64,000 nt of DNA from CAIWHR01 sp963773195 (GCA_963773195.1 CAVZAE010000012.1:186001-250000); one strand, 5' to 3'. Positions 1 to 8,843 are shown, counted from the first letter of the stretch. Made by a program: numbers and translations. The notes: generated by a model from the sequence alone, not told the origin.

Positions 1-331
1 GGGCCTCGCGATGGAGCAGGGTCCGAACGAGCGAATTTTCAGTCAGCCCCTGCACCCGTACACGCAGGCGTTGCTGGCGTCGACGCCGAGCATCTCGCCC
101 GCCGACCGCCGCGAGAAGATCGTGCTCAAGGGCGAGCGCCCGTCGCCACTCGATCCGCCCGCCGGGTGCGTGTTCTCGACGCGCTGTCCGCATGCCATCG
201 ACCGCTGCCGGACCGAGCGACCGGCGTTGCGCCCGCTGGCCGGGCGGCAGGTATCATGTCACCTTGCGGAGCAGTTCCTGGGCCCCGGGCGATCCGAGGC
301 GGGCGCTCCCGAGCCATCCTTGGAGGAGTGA
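1..331 (+). CDS. Oligopeptide/dipeptide ABC transporter ATP-binding protein, C-terminal fragment
   Basis: The gene enters from the left edge; the first complete codon is at base 2, and only about 109 C-terminal residues are present. The visible text has the oligo_HPY-type tail of DppF/OppF ATPases: a QPLHPYTQALLAS stretch, the SPLDPPAGCVFSTRCPHA segment and a final Cys-containing end. In this family the tail follows the nucleotide-binding domain and includes cysteines able to bind an iron-sulfur cluster (family knowledge). The Walker and signature motifs lie outside the window. It ends 5 bp before the start of the peptide-binding protein gene and is surely in the same operon, energising uptake of that protein's ligand at the inner membrane. 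Confidence 0.88.
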   Translation, partial: GLAMEQGPNERIFSQPLHPYTQALLASTPSISPADRREKIVLKGERPSPLDPPAGCVFSTRCPHAIDRCRTERPALRPLAGRQVSCHLAEQFLGPGRSEAGAPEPSLEE

Positions 332-336
332 CACCC

Positions 337-1977
337 ATGACGAAGTCCGTTCCGGCCTCGCGCCGCTCTCCCGGCGTCCAGCGCGCGCTGATCGCGGCGC
401 TCGCGTTCCCCGCGCTCATCGCGGCGGCACCGCTTGCCGCAAAGACGCTTGTTTTTTGTTCCGAAGGCAGCCCCGAGAACTTCTACCCGGGCGTCAACAC
501 CACCGGCACGTCGTTCGACGCGAACAGCCAGATCTACAGCAGGATTGTCGACTTCGAGCGCGGCGGCACGACCGTCGTGCCCGGGCTCGCCGAGAGCTGG
601 GAAATCTCGCCCGACGGCAAGGTGTACACGTTCCACTTGCGCAAGGGCGTCAAGTGGCACAACAACCGTGCGTTCAAGCCGACACGCGACTTCAACGCCG
701 ACGACATGATCTTCATGATCGAGCGGCAGTGGAAAGAGGACAACCCCTACTTCAAGGTGACGAGCTCCAACCACTCGTACTTCAACGACATGGGGCTGCC
801 CAAGCTGCTCAAGTCGGTGGAGAAGGTCGACGACTACACGGTCAAGGTCACGCTCGAGAAGGCCGAGGCGCCGTTCCTCTCCGACCTGGCGATGGAATAC
901 GCCGGCGTGCAATCGAAGGAATACGCCGACGCGATGATGAAGGCCGGCACGCCCGAGAAGCTCGACCAGGAGCCGATCGGCACCGGGCCGTACTATCTGG
1001 TTCAGTACCAGAAGGACGCGATCATCCGCTACAAGGCGTTCCCGCAGTTCTGGGGCGGCAAGGCCAAGATCGACGATCTCGTGTTCTCGATCACGCCTGA
1101 TGCGTCGGTGCGCTGGGCCAAGCTGCAGAAGGGCGAGTGCCACGTGATGCCGTACCCGAACCCGGCCGACCTCGAGGCGATGCGCAAGGATCCGGCGATC
1201 CAGATCCTCGAGCAGCCCGGCCTCAATGTCGGCTACCTCGCCTACAACGTCACCAAGAAGCCGTTCGACGACGTGCGCGTGCGCAAGGCCGTCAACATGG
1301 CGATCAACAAGAAGGCGATCATCGACGCCGTGTACCTGACGACGGGCGTGGCGGCGAAGAATCCGATTCCGCCGACGCAGTGGTCGTACAACGACTCGAT
1401 CAAGGACGATCCGTACGATCCGGCGGCCGCGAAGAAGCTTCTGGCCGAAGCCGGCTATCCGAACGGCTTCACGACCGATCTCTGGGCGATGCCCGTGCAG
1501 CGGCCGTACAACCCGAACGCGAAGCGGATCGCCGAGCTGATGCAGGCGGACCTGCTCAAGGTGGGCATCATTGCCGAGATCAAGAGCTTCGAGTGGGGCG
1601 AGTACCGCAAGCGGATGCAGAACGGCGAGCACCAGATGGGAATGCTGGGCTGGACCGGCGACAACGGTGATCCCGACAACTTCCTCAACACGCTGCTAGG
1701 GTGCGACGCTGCCAAGACCAATGGCAGCAACGTCTCCAAGTGGTGCTACCAACCCTTCGAGGAGCTCGTGCAAAAGGCGAAGACCATCTCCGACCAGAAG
1801 CAGCGCGCCGAGCTCTACTCGAAGGCGCAGGTGATCTTCAAGGAGCAGGCGCCGTGGTTCACGATCGCGCACGCCGTGCAGTTGAAGCCGGTGCGCAAGG
1901 AAGTGATCGACTACAAGCTTTCCCCCTTCGGTCGGCACACGTTCTACGGCGTCGACATCAAGGAAAGCGGGTCCTGA
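337..1977 (+). CDS. dppA: Dipeptide/oligopeptide ABC transporter periplasmic substrate-binding protein
   Basis: A 546-residue SBP_bac_5 family protein. The ATG at 337 is chosen because a strong Shine-Dalgarno GGAGGAG (322-328) lies just before it and because it gives a basic N-terminus followed by a hydrophobic signal segment ending near LAA-KT (about residue 37). The mature part opens with LVFCSEGSPENFYPG, as in DppA, which captures di- or oligopeptides (or haem) in the periplasm. Typical family text follows: a GLAESWEISPDGKVYTFHLRK-like block near residue 85, GTGPYYL near 220 and GDNGDPDNFLNTLLGC near 440. The gene follows the ATPase fragment by 5 bp and is followed by a hairpin terminator, so it is probably last in a dpp operon. 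The exact ligand cannot be read from sequence; the symbol is by family resemblance. Confidence 0.88.
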   Translation: MTKSVPASRRSPGVQRALIAALAFPALIAAAPLAAKTLVFCSEGSPENFYPGVNTTGTSFDANSQIYSRIVDFERGGTTVVPGLAESWEISPDGKVYTFHLRKGVKWHNNRAFKPTRDFNADDMIFMIERQWKEDNPYFKVTSSNHSYFNDMGLPKLLKSVEKVDDYTVKVTLEKAEAPFLSDLAMEYAGVQSKEYADAMMKAGTPEKLDQEPIGTGPYYLVQYQKDAIIRYKAFPQFWGGKAKIDDLVFSITPDASVRWAKLQKGECHVMPYPNPADLEAMRKDPAIQILEQPGLNVGYLAYNVTKKPFDDVRVRKAVNMAINKKAIIDAVYLTTGVAAKNPIPPTQWSYNDSIKDDPYDPAAAKKLLAEAGYPNGFTTDLWAMPVQRPYNPNAKRIAELMQADLLKVGIIAEIKSFEWGEYRKRMQNGEHQMGMLGWTGDNGDPDNFLNTLLGCDAAKTNGSNVSKWCYQPFEELVQKAKTISDQKQRAELYSKAQVIFKEQAPWFTIAHAVQLKPVRKEVIDYKLSPFGRHTFYGVDIKESGS

Positions 1978-2006
1978 CTGCGGTCAGCATCGCAAAGCCA
2001 GCAGCG

Positions 2007-2037
2007 ACGCCCCGCCTTCGCGCGGGGCGTTGTTTTT
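2007..2037 (+). terminator. Rho-independent terminator after dppA
   Basis: A perfect 9-bp stem (ACGCCCCGC at 2007-2015 with GCGGGGCGT at 2022-2030) with a 6-base loop is followed by TGTTTTT. It starts 29 bp after the dppA stop and points rightward. The T-run overlaps the last codon of the convergent rlmB gene. Confidence 0.85.
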
Positions 2038-2785
2038 ATGCGGAAGGCGCTGACGTGGAACGCGCGCGACGCGATGCGAAGAGGCAGATTCCCGCCGCCA
2101 CCGAGACGTTGAGGCTCTCGACGGTGCCCGCGAGCGGGATGCCGACAATGCGGTCGCAGAGCTCGCGCGTGAGGCGGCGCAGACCGGCGCCCTCGGCACC
2201 CAACACCCATGCGACAGGCCCCGTGACATCCGCCTCGAACAGGCTTTCGCCGCCCGTGTCCGCGCCGAGGATCCAGACACCGCGATCTTTGAGATCACGA
2301 AGCGCTCGCGCGAGGTTCGTCACCGTGATGACCGGCACCGTGTCGGCGGCCCCGCTCGCGGCCTTCGCCACGGTAGCGTTGACACCGACGGCGCGGTCCT
2401 TCGGGACGATGACGGCATGAGCGCCAAACGCGTCGGCGCTGCGCAGGCAGGCGCCGAGATTGTGCGGATCGGTGACGCCGTCGAGCACCAGCAGCAGCAG
2501 CGGCTCGCGCGCGGTCTCGACCACTCGATCCAGCGTGAGCTCGGTCTCCGCCGCATCGACGATCGCGACGACACCCTGGTGGTGATCGGTCCCCGCAAGG
2601 TCGCGCAACCGCTGCGCATCCGCGGTGTGTACAGGACGACCCGCACCCGACGCGCGCGCCAGGAGGTCGCGCATGCGCGGTCCCTGTTTCGCATCCGCCA
2701 CGTACAGCGCGCGCACGGAATCGGGCCGCTGCCGCAGGCGGGCGGTCACCGCATGGAAACCGTGAAGAGTTCGCGTCGCGGACAT
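2036..2785 (-). CDS. rlmB: 23S rRNA (guanosine-2'-O-)-methyltransferase RlmB (SpoU family)
   Basis: A 249-residue protein. The start MSATRTLHGFHAVTARL (ATG at 2785) matches the family N-terminus, which binds the substrate RNA; reading further upstream would run into the tRNA gene, so the longer open frame is rejected. The C-terminal SPOUT knot domain carries its three motifs: DPHNLGACLRSADAFG (about residue 115), WVLGAEGAGLRRL (about 195) and IPLAGTVESLNVSVAAGI (about 215). RlmB methylates the 2'-O of G2251 in the 23S rRNA peptidyl-transferase loop (family knowledge). No clear Shine-Dalgarno is visible. It converges on dppA with the terminator between. In many proteobacteria rlmB follows rnr; here a tRNA gene lies upstream on the other strand instead. 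Confidence 0.93.
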   Translation of the reverse strand: MSATRTLHGFHAVTARLRQRPDSVRALYVADAKQGPRMRDLLARASGAGRPVHTADAQRLRDLAGTDHHQGVVAIVDAAETELTLDRVVETAREPLLLLVLDGVTDPHNLGACLRSADAFGAHAVIVPKDRAVGVNATVAKAASGAADTVPVITVTNLARALRDLKDRGVWILGADTGGESLFEADVTGPVAWVLGAEGAGLRRLTRELCDRIVGIPLAGTVESLNVSVAAGICLFASRRARSTSAPSA

Positions 2786-2937
2786 TCGGGAGGGGCCGAG
2801 GCCCAGATCGTTCGAGCGCGACCGGATTGTATCTGCGGCACCCCTGCCGCATGGCGGAGGCGCCGATTTTCCGTTAAAATTCAAAGTTGGCCCGACGTGC
2901 TCTGGCGTGTCGCGGCCCATCCAATTCGAAGGTTTGT

Positions 2938-3013
2938 GCCGGTGTAGCTCAGCTGGTAGAGCAGCGCATTCGTAATGCGAAGGTCGAGGGTTCGATTCCT
3001 TCCACCGGCACCA
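2938..3013 (+). tRNA. thrW: tRNA-Thr (anticodon CGU), used as integration site
   Basis: A 76-nt tRNA with encoded CCA. The acceptor stem GCCGGTG (2938-2944) pairs fully with CACCGGC (3003-3009); the D-arm AGCTCAGCTGGTAGAGC, anticodon CGT at 2971-2973 and T-loop TTCGATT are all present. CGU reads the Thr codon ACG. It closely resembles E. coli thrW, a well-known phage and island attachment gene. The 3' half from 2965 onward is repeated at 12966, so the present 3' half was probably supplied by an integrated element. Confidence 0.96.
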
Positions 3014-3030
3014 TAAAATCAAATACTTAC
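2965..3030 (+). repeat. Left attachment repeat (tRNA-Thr 3' half plus 17 bp)
   Basis: Direct repeat copy 1. The first 22 bases, from the anticodon stem through the variable region, are identical to 12966-12987; five later positions differ. The crossover probably took place in that identical core. The copy completes a functional tRNA. Confidence 0.92.
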
Positions 3031-3059
3031 CATAGATTGCCGCGACACAGCGATCTACC

Positions 3060-3078
3060 GTAAGTGCCCAGTAAGTGC
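3060..3078 (+). repeat. Paired GTAAGTGC direct repeats, left end (candidate integrase arm sites)
   Basis: GTAAGTGC occurs at 3060-3067 and 3071-3078, 11 bp apart start to start and about 30 bp inside the left attachment repeat. The same octamer pair, in the same orientation and 12 bp apart, occurs at 12851-12870 inside the right end. Paired direct repeats flanking the core on both sides are what arm-type sites of tyrosine integrases look like; that function is inferred. Confidence 0.6.
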
Positions 3079-3251
3079 ACCCCTGCGATTCAGATACGCG
3101 CGCTCCGCGCGCATCGCCATCGCTGCCGAGCGCGGCGCAATGGTCGTGTGATGGTCCGGGCAGGCGCTCGATGTCGTGCGCCTTCGGCTAGAGGCGCAAG
3201 TGCCTGTTCCCTAATGTGCGGCCAATGAGGGCCCGCTCGCCTCTGCGCAAA

Positions 3252-3322
3252 TGGCTGCTTCCGACCCGAAGCAGTCCGACGAACTTCCCCAAAGCCGACC
3301 TTCGAAGGTGAGGAAGCAGCCA
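3252..3322. repeat. Inverted repeat in the gene-poor left end of the island
   Basis: The stretch 3014-3356 holds no convincing gene. Its clearest structure is an 11-bp perfect inverted repeat, TGGCTGCTTCC (3252-3262) and GGAAGCAGCCA (3312-3322), around a 49-base interior that itself holds the 12-bp palindrome ACCTTCGAAGGT (3298-3309). It could be a dispersed intergenic repeat or a bidirectional terminator for the leftward DUF2254 gene; no T-tract is present. Confidence 0.5.
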
Positions 3323-3356
3323 CTCGGTGCAATACTCACCATCGGACCTTCTCTGA

Positions 3357-4646
3357 TCACGTTGTTCCGCCTACACCGAGCGAATCGCCGGAGGCGGCGC
3401 GAACGCGGTCTTCGGGATCGCGAAAATCCCGTTCCACGCCGCGACCGAGAAGCTCGAGTTCCGCGCGCAACAGAACCGCTCTATGCGGCGGCACCGTCTC
3501 GATCAGGTTTTCCAGCATCGCACGCATCCGGCGGACGATCTGAATGCTGTTGGCGCCAAACTGCCTGATCTCGGTGATCGCCAGGCTGACGAAGTCTTCC
3601 CAATCCGGCGTGCGATAGGCGAGCCGCAGCCGCCCGGTGGCGTCGTCTATCCGCCCTGTATCCAGTTGCCGCTCGCCGACCGCTCGCAGCAGGCGGTGGA
3701 TCTGGTCGAGCGCGAGTACAGCGGTGGTCGGATCGTTGATCGCGGGCGAAAGCGCTTTGGCGGCGATGTCGACGATGATGCGGAACGCGAATTCGGGATC
3801 TTGCTCCATCGTGCGCTCCGGACCGATGGCGACGGCCTGATGTAATAGGCTGTCTGAAACGACCTTTCCTCCGCCGTACAACCGGAACAGCGGGCCCCCG
3901 CTAGTCACAAAGTCTCCCACCTGCGGAACGAATTCGATCAGGCAGTCGGCCCGCCGAGCCAACTCCACGAGGCCAACCACGTCGAACGCAAGCACGACGC
4001 CAGTGCGATTGGTCCTGACAGTGCGCGACGTTGTTCCCTCAGGCACCAGTGCGCCATTGGACGGCGCGTCCTCCGTCCCCGCGACCGGAAGCGGGTACAC
4101 ATCATGGATGACCTCCTGTCCCGTGTTGCCGATTCGGGTCAGAACGCTGACGGGGCGCAACGACTTGCCCACGTAGTCGATCATGTAGAGGAAGATACCG
4201 ACGCACGTGGCGCTGCTGTACGTGGCTATCCACACCGAGATCTGCGGGACGGTATCCTCGATGCGGCTCAGCGCGATCAGCGTATAAGCGAACGCAAACA
4301 CGAAAACGGTAAGTGAGAAGCGGAGGATACCGCTACGAAAGAAGCTGGCAATGATCCGCGGCGTTAGCTGCGCGCTGGCGAGCTGTACGGTCACGAGCAT
4401 GATGGAAAAAACAAAGACTATGAACGTGAGCATGGACGACGCCAGTGCAGCCAGCACGGCGCGTGCGCTTTCGGGGCCGATGGCAGCCTTCAAGTCCAGG
4501 ATCTGATCGGCGCAACGAACCAACGGGTGCACGAGCAGCGCCACCACCATGCCAAGCAAGGGCGGGAGCCAGACGGAGTCTCTGAGGAATCGGATAATGC
4601 GGTACCGCTGCAGCCAAGTCATGGCATCGACCGATTCAGACGACAA
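3357..4646 (-). CDS. DUF2254 family inner-membrane protein
   Basis: A 429-residue predicted membrane protein recognised as DUF2254 from its order: a hydrophobic N-terminal segment (about 22-42), a second near 65-95 containing SSMLTFIVFVFSIMLVTVQLASAQLTPR, two more near 105-165, then a soluble C-terminal half with the conserved FAFRIIVDIAAKALSPAINDPTTA (about 285-310) and LDQIHRLL. The family has no established biochemical role. The first codon (4644-4646) is TTG; an ATG at 4622 (residue 9) is an equally possible start, and no Shine-Dalgarno decides between them. It is island cargo, transcribed leftward toward the tRNA, with no partner gene on its left. Length is normal for the family, and no frameshift is seen. 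Confidence 0.85.
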   Translation of the reverse strand: MSSESVDAMTWLQRYRIIRFLRDSVWLPPLLGMVVALLVHPLVRCADQILDLKAAIGPESARAVLAALASSMLTFIVFVFSIMLVTVQLASAQLTPRIIASFFRSGILRFSLTVFVFAFAYTLIALSRIEDTVPQISVWIATYSSATCVGIFLYMIDYVGKSLRPVSVLTRIGNTGQEVIHDVYPLPVAGTEDAPSNGALVPEGTTSRTVRTNRTGVVLAFDVVGLVELARRADCLIEFVPQVGDFVTSGGPLFRLYGGGKVVSDSLLHQAVAIGPERTMEQDPEFAFRIIVDIAAKALSPAINDPTTAVLALDQIHRLLRAVGERQLDTGRIDDATGRLRLAYRTPDWEDFVSLAITEIRQFGANSIQIVRRMRAMLENLIETVPPHRAVLLRAELELLGRGVERDFRDPEDRVRAASGDSLGVGGTT

Positions 4647-4852
4647 TTACATCTGTCGAGTCTAGCACTCTGCGCTCACACGGCGTGACGCACCTTGCGG
4701 CAGATGATTGCTTTCGACCAACTCCAGCGATGCGGGGTTTTGCGAGGCGGACACTTATTAGCATCTTGGAATGTCGGGTCGATTAACTCCCCAGACTGGC
4801 GACCTGGAGTCTTCCCGTCGGCTATCGCGGCCAGCGCGGCCCAATCGACAGT

Positions 4853-5917
4853 TCAGTGTGAGTGCGGGATCTCCTTGCCATCGCCGGACCCCGTTTCGCC
4901 CCAAGCGCGAATTCGTCGCGAGAAGTCCGCGGCCCCATCAGCCGCCTGGGCGCGCGCATTGACGTGGGCCTGCTGCTGCAATTCTGGAAACGACAAGCCC
5001 ATCGTCTCCAAGCGCCCCTGTTCATACAGATAATCCGGCACATAGCCGCTCGCCAGGATCTTCCAGCTCAGTGGCACGCGCCCCGCATTGACGTGGTCGT
5101 TCGTCCAGATGTTGGTCGTGCAGTTGGTCGTCAGCGTGTTGTAGAACTCGGGGTGCGTCCTCAGCGCGTTGATCCTGTGTATGTACTCCAGGAACAGTCG
5201 CCGCCCGACGTCGATCGAAGCCTTGGCCCGGTAGATGTACACATCCTCGGGCGGATCGCGGCGATAGTTGGTGCGTAGCCGGATGATGTCCCGCTCGTCG
5301 GCCACGACGTAGACGAGCTCGTACTGGCGGAAGAAACCTTTGAGCGTCGAGTAGCCCTCGCCTTTCGGCTTGCGCACCTCGATGGAAATGGCGAGATAGT
5401 CGTCCCCCGTGAAGCCGAAGCTCACGAAGACATGGGCAATCGCCGGGCCCGTCCAATAGGAGGTCACGAGGTCCACCGATCGCAGTTCCTGCAGATCGAA
5501 GGTCTTGTCGTAATAGGCGGGCGTGTAGTCGGTCTCGCTCCGGTAGTCGAAGTTTCGGATGTTGTGGACGGTGACGCGATCGCCGGCAATCGTGGCCGAC
5601 GGCAGTATTGCTACCTCCGGCTGCCAGTCGCGTTCGTTGGTCGGCTCGATGCTCGACCACAGGATCGCAAGGCCCGCGCATAGAGCCCCATACGTGCCAA
5701 TCGCACGCCAGCGCCAGCGGCGTACGAAAAGCGCGATTAGCGTCCCCGCAGCAGCCAGGGAGAAGCCGATCACCAACACTTGACGGGGCAGGACGTTGCT
5801 CGGCCCCGCATACTCGAGCAGCAGCGCGCCCCAGACGCCGACCCCCGCAACCAGGAGAGCCAGAGCGGCGAGGCCCGCACTCTTGGCGATTCGAGCGAGC
5901 AAACGTCGCAGGGACAT
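4853..5917 (-). CDS. DUF4105 (Lnb N-terminal-like) membrane-anchored periplasmic protein
   Basis: A 354-residue protein. The N-terminus has three hydrophobic segments (about 12-35, 45-64 and 72-88), and the rest is probably periplasmic. The conserved DUF4105 core is visible: NFDYRSETDYTPAYYDKTFDL (about 120), a SFGF block near 165, a YVVADERD region near 210, and the signature LTTNCTTNIW (about 262), whose Cys with nearby His is thought to form a cysteine-peptidase-like site in this fold (family inference). Related domains occur in lipoprotein N-acyltransferase-type (Lnb) proteins. It is read in the same direction as the lipoprotein hydrolase gene 36 bp upstream (5954-7306), which suggests a two-gene envelope unit. 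No function has been shown for this type. Confidence 0.85.
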   Translation of the reverse strand: MSLRRLLARIAKSAGLAALALLVAGVGVWGALLLEYAGPSNVLPRQVLVIGFSLAAAGTLIALFVRRWRWRAIGTYGALCAGLAILWSSIEPTNERDWQPEVAILPSATIAGDRVTVHNIRNFDYRSETDYTPAYYDKTFDLQELRSVDLVTSYWTGPAIAHVFVSFGFTGDDYLAISIEVRKPKGEGYSTLKGFFRQYELVYVVADERDIIRLRTNYRRDPPEDVYIYRAKASIDVGRRLFLEYIHRINALRTHPEFYNTLTTNCTTNIWTNDHVNAGRVPLSWKILASGYVPDYLYEQGRLETMGLSFPELQQQAHVNARAQAADGAADFSRRIRAWGETGSGDGKEIPHSH

Positions 5918-5953
5918 CGTGGCGGTCGCTCGAGTCCTGGCGCCCCGCGCGGC

Positions 5954-7306
5954 TCAGTCAGCCCCGCCGGCACTATCCTTCGCCTCGGCTTCCGTCGGGA
6001 CCCGCCAGAACGGCCGCTTGACCTCCTCCAGCGGCCGGCCCGGTTCGTTGGGCTTGAGCCCGTATCGCAACATCGCGATGAGGTCGGCGCTCGCCCTCGG
6101 GTTCGAGACGAAGTAGCCGTGTCCGAACAGGTCGGTCGTGCCGCGAACCTGAACCACGTCGAGGAAGCCCAACCTGGCCGCCAGCTCGATCTGCTCCGGT
6201 GTCAGTATCGAAGTATCGACGCGTCCCAGCCGGGCAAGGCTACCGAACAGCCAGCCCGACGTGGCGAGGGCCTTGTCGTCGGGCGAGACGTAAATGGTGA
6301 GGTGGAACGGGCGCAAGGGCCGGAACACCGCATGCGGGTCCGGCGTCGCGCCGTACGGCACGTCGGGATCGGAGATTATCGCCAAGATCTTTTCCGGAGC
6401 CACCTCGACGTCCAGATCCGGTGCCAGCAGCACGACGTTGCCGAGCTTGACGCGCTGGGGCAGCGTGGTCTGCTGCATGTACGATTCGAAGGAAAGCTCG
6501 GACAGCGCGGTGGCGAGCACGTCGGTCCCGCGACTGTGGGCCAGGATATGAATTCTCTCGAGCCCCGGCGTGTCCGCGATGGTGCGGATCGCCTTCCGCA
6601 AATGCTCGACCGCGAATGTGCTCGATTCGTAGTCTTCTTCGTAGCCGAACAGGATGCCGTGCTTTCCGCCCGCGGGCCAGGTGAACATCGCGCAAACGAA
6701 CTCGCGGCCCAGGAAGTGGCACATCTCACCCATCGTGAAGGCCGCTTCGCTGAACGTATTGCTGACGCCGTGGACGTACAGCACCATCTCCTTGCGCGGA
6801 CTCAAGGCGAGGCGACGCGCGATCTCGGCCTGCAGCGCCCGGTTGGCCGCTTCGTGCGCATCGACGACAGCGGGAGCGCGCGTGAGCCCCGCGGGCGTCG
6901 CCGCAACGTCGTAAGGAATGCGCGGGTAGCGCCCGAGCTCCTTCGTCGGACCGAGCTTGAGGTCCGTCGGAGTCGGCCGCTCGATGAGCAGGCTCTGCTT
7001 CACCAGCGCGTCCCACGTCATGCCTTCGCCGAACAGGATCGTCGTCGAGCCGAAGGCCATCGAGCGCGACCTGTCCGCCGTGTACGGTTCAGGCGCATCG
7101 GGGCTCGTCGCCGGCGCGCGGTCAGTGATGAAAAGCAAATCCAATGGTGGTGTCCGGGTTTCGGCAGGCGCTTCGGTGAACAGCGACTTCGCTTGCGCCC
7201 CTGTGTACAACGTCGGCGTCGGCATCAGCGGATGCGTGGTCGCGCACCCGGCCAGGCCGAGCGGTGCGGCCAGCGCAATCGCTACTAGGAAGCGGACTTC
7301 AGTCAT
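5954..7306 (-). CDS. Alpha/beta-hydrolase lipoprotein (DUF900 type)
   Basis: A 450-residue exported protein with a lipobox (LGLAGC, Cys at about residue 20), so it should be lipid-anchored on the periplasmic face. The hydrolase fold begins with LDLLFITDRAP near 55. Typical DUF900 features follow: KEMVLYVHGVSNTFSEAA (about 172, with the oxyanion-type HG), FTWPAG, YEEDYESSTFAVEHL, and the nucleophile elbow HILAHSRGTDVL (Ser at about 257), then LAPDLDVEV with the candidate acid and a C-terminal DLFGHGYFVSNPRASADL carrying the candidate His. Substrate is unknown; lipase or esterase activity is only inferred. It lies 36 bp upstream of the DUF4105 gene in the same direction. The start ATG gives a short basic n-region and a good signal segment. 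Confidence 0.87.
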   Translation of the reverse strand: MTEVRFLVAIALAAPLGLAGCATTHPLMPTPTLYTGAQAKSLFTEAPAETRTPPLDLLFITDRAPATSPDAPEPYTADRSRSMAFGSTTILFGEGMTWDALVKQSLLIERPTPTDLKLGPTKELGRYPRIPYDVAATPAGLTRAPAVVDAHEAANRALQAEIARRLALSPRKEMVLYVHGVSNTFSEAAFTMGEMCHFLGREFVCAMFTWPAGGKHGILFGYEEDYESSTFAVEHLRKAIRTIADTPGLERIHILAHSRGTDVLATALSELSFESYMQQTTLPQRVKLGNVVLLAPDLDVEVAPEKILAIISDPDVPYGATPDPHAVFRPLRPFHLTIYVSPDDKALATSGWLFGSLARLGRVDTSILTPEQIELAARLGFLDVVQVRGTTDLFGHGYFVSNPRASADLIAMLRYGLKPNEPGRPLEEVKRPFWRVPTEAEAKDSAGGAD

Positions 7307-7827
7307 TGTGCGACTCCATGACGGCTATCCGGGCCGTAATTCCGCTATCCCAGTCACACTCGGGGAAGCGCCGCAGCGACAATGGGCGACGGGACCAAGC
7401 GAACGGGCCACGAAAAAAGCGAGGCCGAATCCGCGCTCATTTGACGGTGTACGACGGAACCCACAACTGCCTGCTGTTTAGGCTACGCCGCCGTAAACAT
7501 CCTTCGTTGACTGAGATCAAATCGCCTGGCTCTCATAGCCATAACCTGTGGACATGATTTCCGGAACCTCTAAGAACGGCTGTAGGTCGCGGACCATCGC
7601 CCGCTCTCAGTGACTTCGCTATAGGGCGGCTGTTGGTCGACTCCCGCTGAGAGTGGCTCCCGTTAGTAGGCATCTCAATCAAGTTCTGAGCGACCGTCCG
7701 GCTACAATTTGCGCTGGCCTCCACGTCAGCGTCACGAATACGCGTTCGCGTAGACAGCCCCAGACTGGGAGGTACCCCGGACGGGCCAATCGCACGAATT
7801 TGCCAATCTGCCCCAGAAGGTTGCCCC
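7307..7827. other. Intergenic region of the island, no gene seen
   Basis: These 521 bases separate the leftward hydrolase gene from the rightward DUF4239 gene, so both promoters should lie here. A -10-like TACAAT occurs at 7703-7708 without a good -35. No open frame has convincing protein-like composition, and no RNA gene was recognised. Base composition is visibly lower in GC than the chromosome to the right. Confidence 0.5.
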
Positions 7828-8574
7828 ATGAATTCCACACTCATTGCAGTCCTCGTATTCATTTTCGTTTTCGGCGGGGCACTCGCCGGCGTCGCCATCC
7901 ACGTCCCCGCACATCATCAGAATGACGAAACGAAGGACGTGGTCAAGCTGGTGATGGGGCTGGTCGCAACCATCTCCGCCCTGGTCCTGAGCCTGCTGAT
8001 AGCGTCCGCGCACAGTTCGTACGACACGCAGGAGAGCGAAGTGCAGCAGCTCAGCGCGCAACTCGTTCTGCTCGATGAGGTGTTCGTCCACTACGGCCCG
8101 GAAACGAACGACGCCCGCGCGCAGCTGCGTCGCATGGTGACAGCGGAAGTCGCGCGGCTGTGGCCCGATGCCGGCGCCGCACGAGCAGCCCTTCACACGC
8201 CGCAAAATTATGTCCCGACGGAAGACCTGTTCGACACCGTCGCCCGGCTGACGCCCAAATCCGACGCCCAGCGATCTGCACAGGCGCGTGCTCTGCAGCT
8301 CATGACGACCATGGGTACTACCATCCGCCTGCTGCACCAGCAGGCCGGAGGCTCACTGTCCTGGCCCTTCTTCGTCGTGCTGGTGTTCTGGCTCGTTGTG
8401 CTCTTCACCGGCTTCGGTCTCTATGCGCGCCGCAACGCCACCGTCATCGCGGCGCTGTTCGTCGGCGCGTTGACTGTCGCGGGCGCGATTTTCCTGATCC
8501 TGGAGATGAATCGGCCGTACAGCGGACTGATGGAAATCTCTAGCGCGTCAATTAGGGACGCGCTGCCGCAGTAA
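7828..8574 (+). CDS. DUF4239 (bestrophin-like domain) membrane protein
   Basis: A 248-residue protein with one N-terminal membrane segment (about 4-26), a second near 42-62 (VMGLVATISALVLSLLIASA), a soluble middle with heptad-like LSAQLVLLDEVF, and two C-terminal segments near 178-197 and 205-228. The blocks VATISALVLSLLIASAHSSYD and FWLVVLFTGFGLYARRNATV are typical of DUF4239, a family distantly compared with bestrophin channels. Function is not established. It is the only cargo gene of the island reading rightward. It is followed by a gene-free stretch with a strong hairpin. The start ATG follows GGTTGCCCC without a clear Shine-Dalgarno. Confidence 0.85.
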   Translation: MNSTLIAVLVFIFVFGGALAGVAIHVPAHHQNDETKDVVKLVMGLVATISALVLSLLIASAHSSYDTQESEVQQLSAQLVLLDEVFVHYGPETNDARAQLRRMVTAEVARLWPDAGAARAALHTPQNYVPTEDLFDTVARLTPKSDAQRSAQARALQLMTTMGTTIRLLHQQAGGSLSWPFFVVLVFWLVVLFTGFGLYARRNATVIAALFVGALTVAGAIFLILEMNRPYSGLMEISSASIRDALPQ

Positions 8575-8843
8575 TGGCCCCTAATGGGCCTCGACGGTCG
8601 GCCGCGTCTTCCGGGTGACGGTGCTCAGGCCAGCCAGAGTCGGCTTTGTAAATTTTCCGAACCGCAGATGTACTTGCGCTTCGCCTCTTGCGGTCTGCCT
8701 AGACAATTCGTTGCAACCCTTGCACAAACGTCACTGGTCGGATCACAGATGAGTGTGGCCACAACTTCACTATGAATCAAGCCCGAAACGAGTGTCTGCT
8801 TCCCGGAAACTTAGGAAAGTGAGGCTAACCGCCCGGTGCTGGC

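Noticed and set aside
2875..2880. TAAAAT as -10 of the tRNA-Thr gene
   Set aside because: No -35 at the right distance, and it is 57 bases before the mature tRNA; evidence too thin.
4695..5033. Rightward open frames between DUF2254 and DUF4105
   Set aside because: They overlap DUF4105 on the other strand and show no protein-like pattern or start signal.
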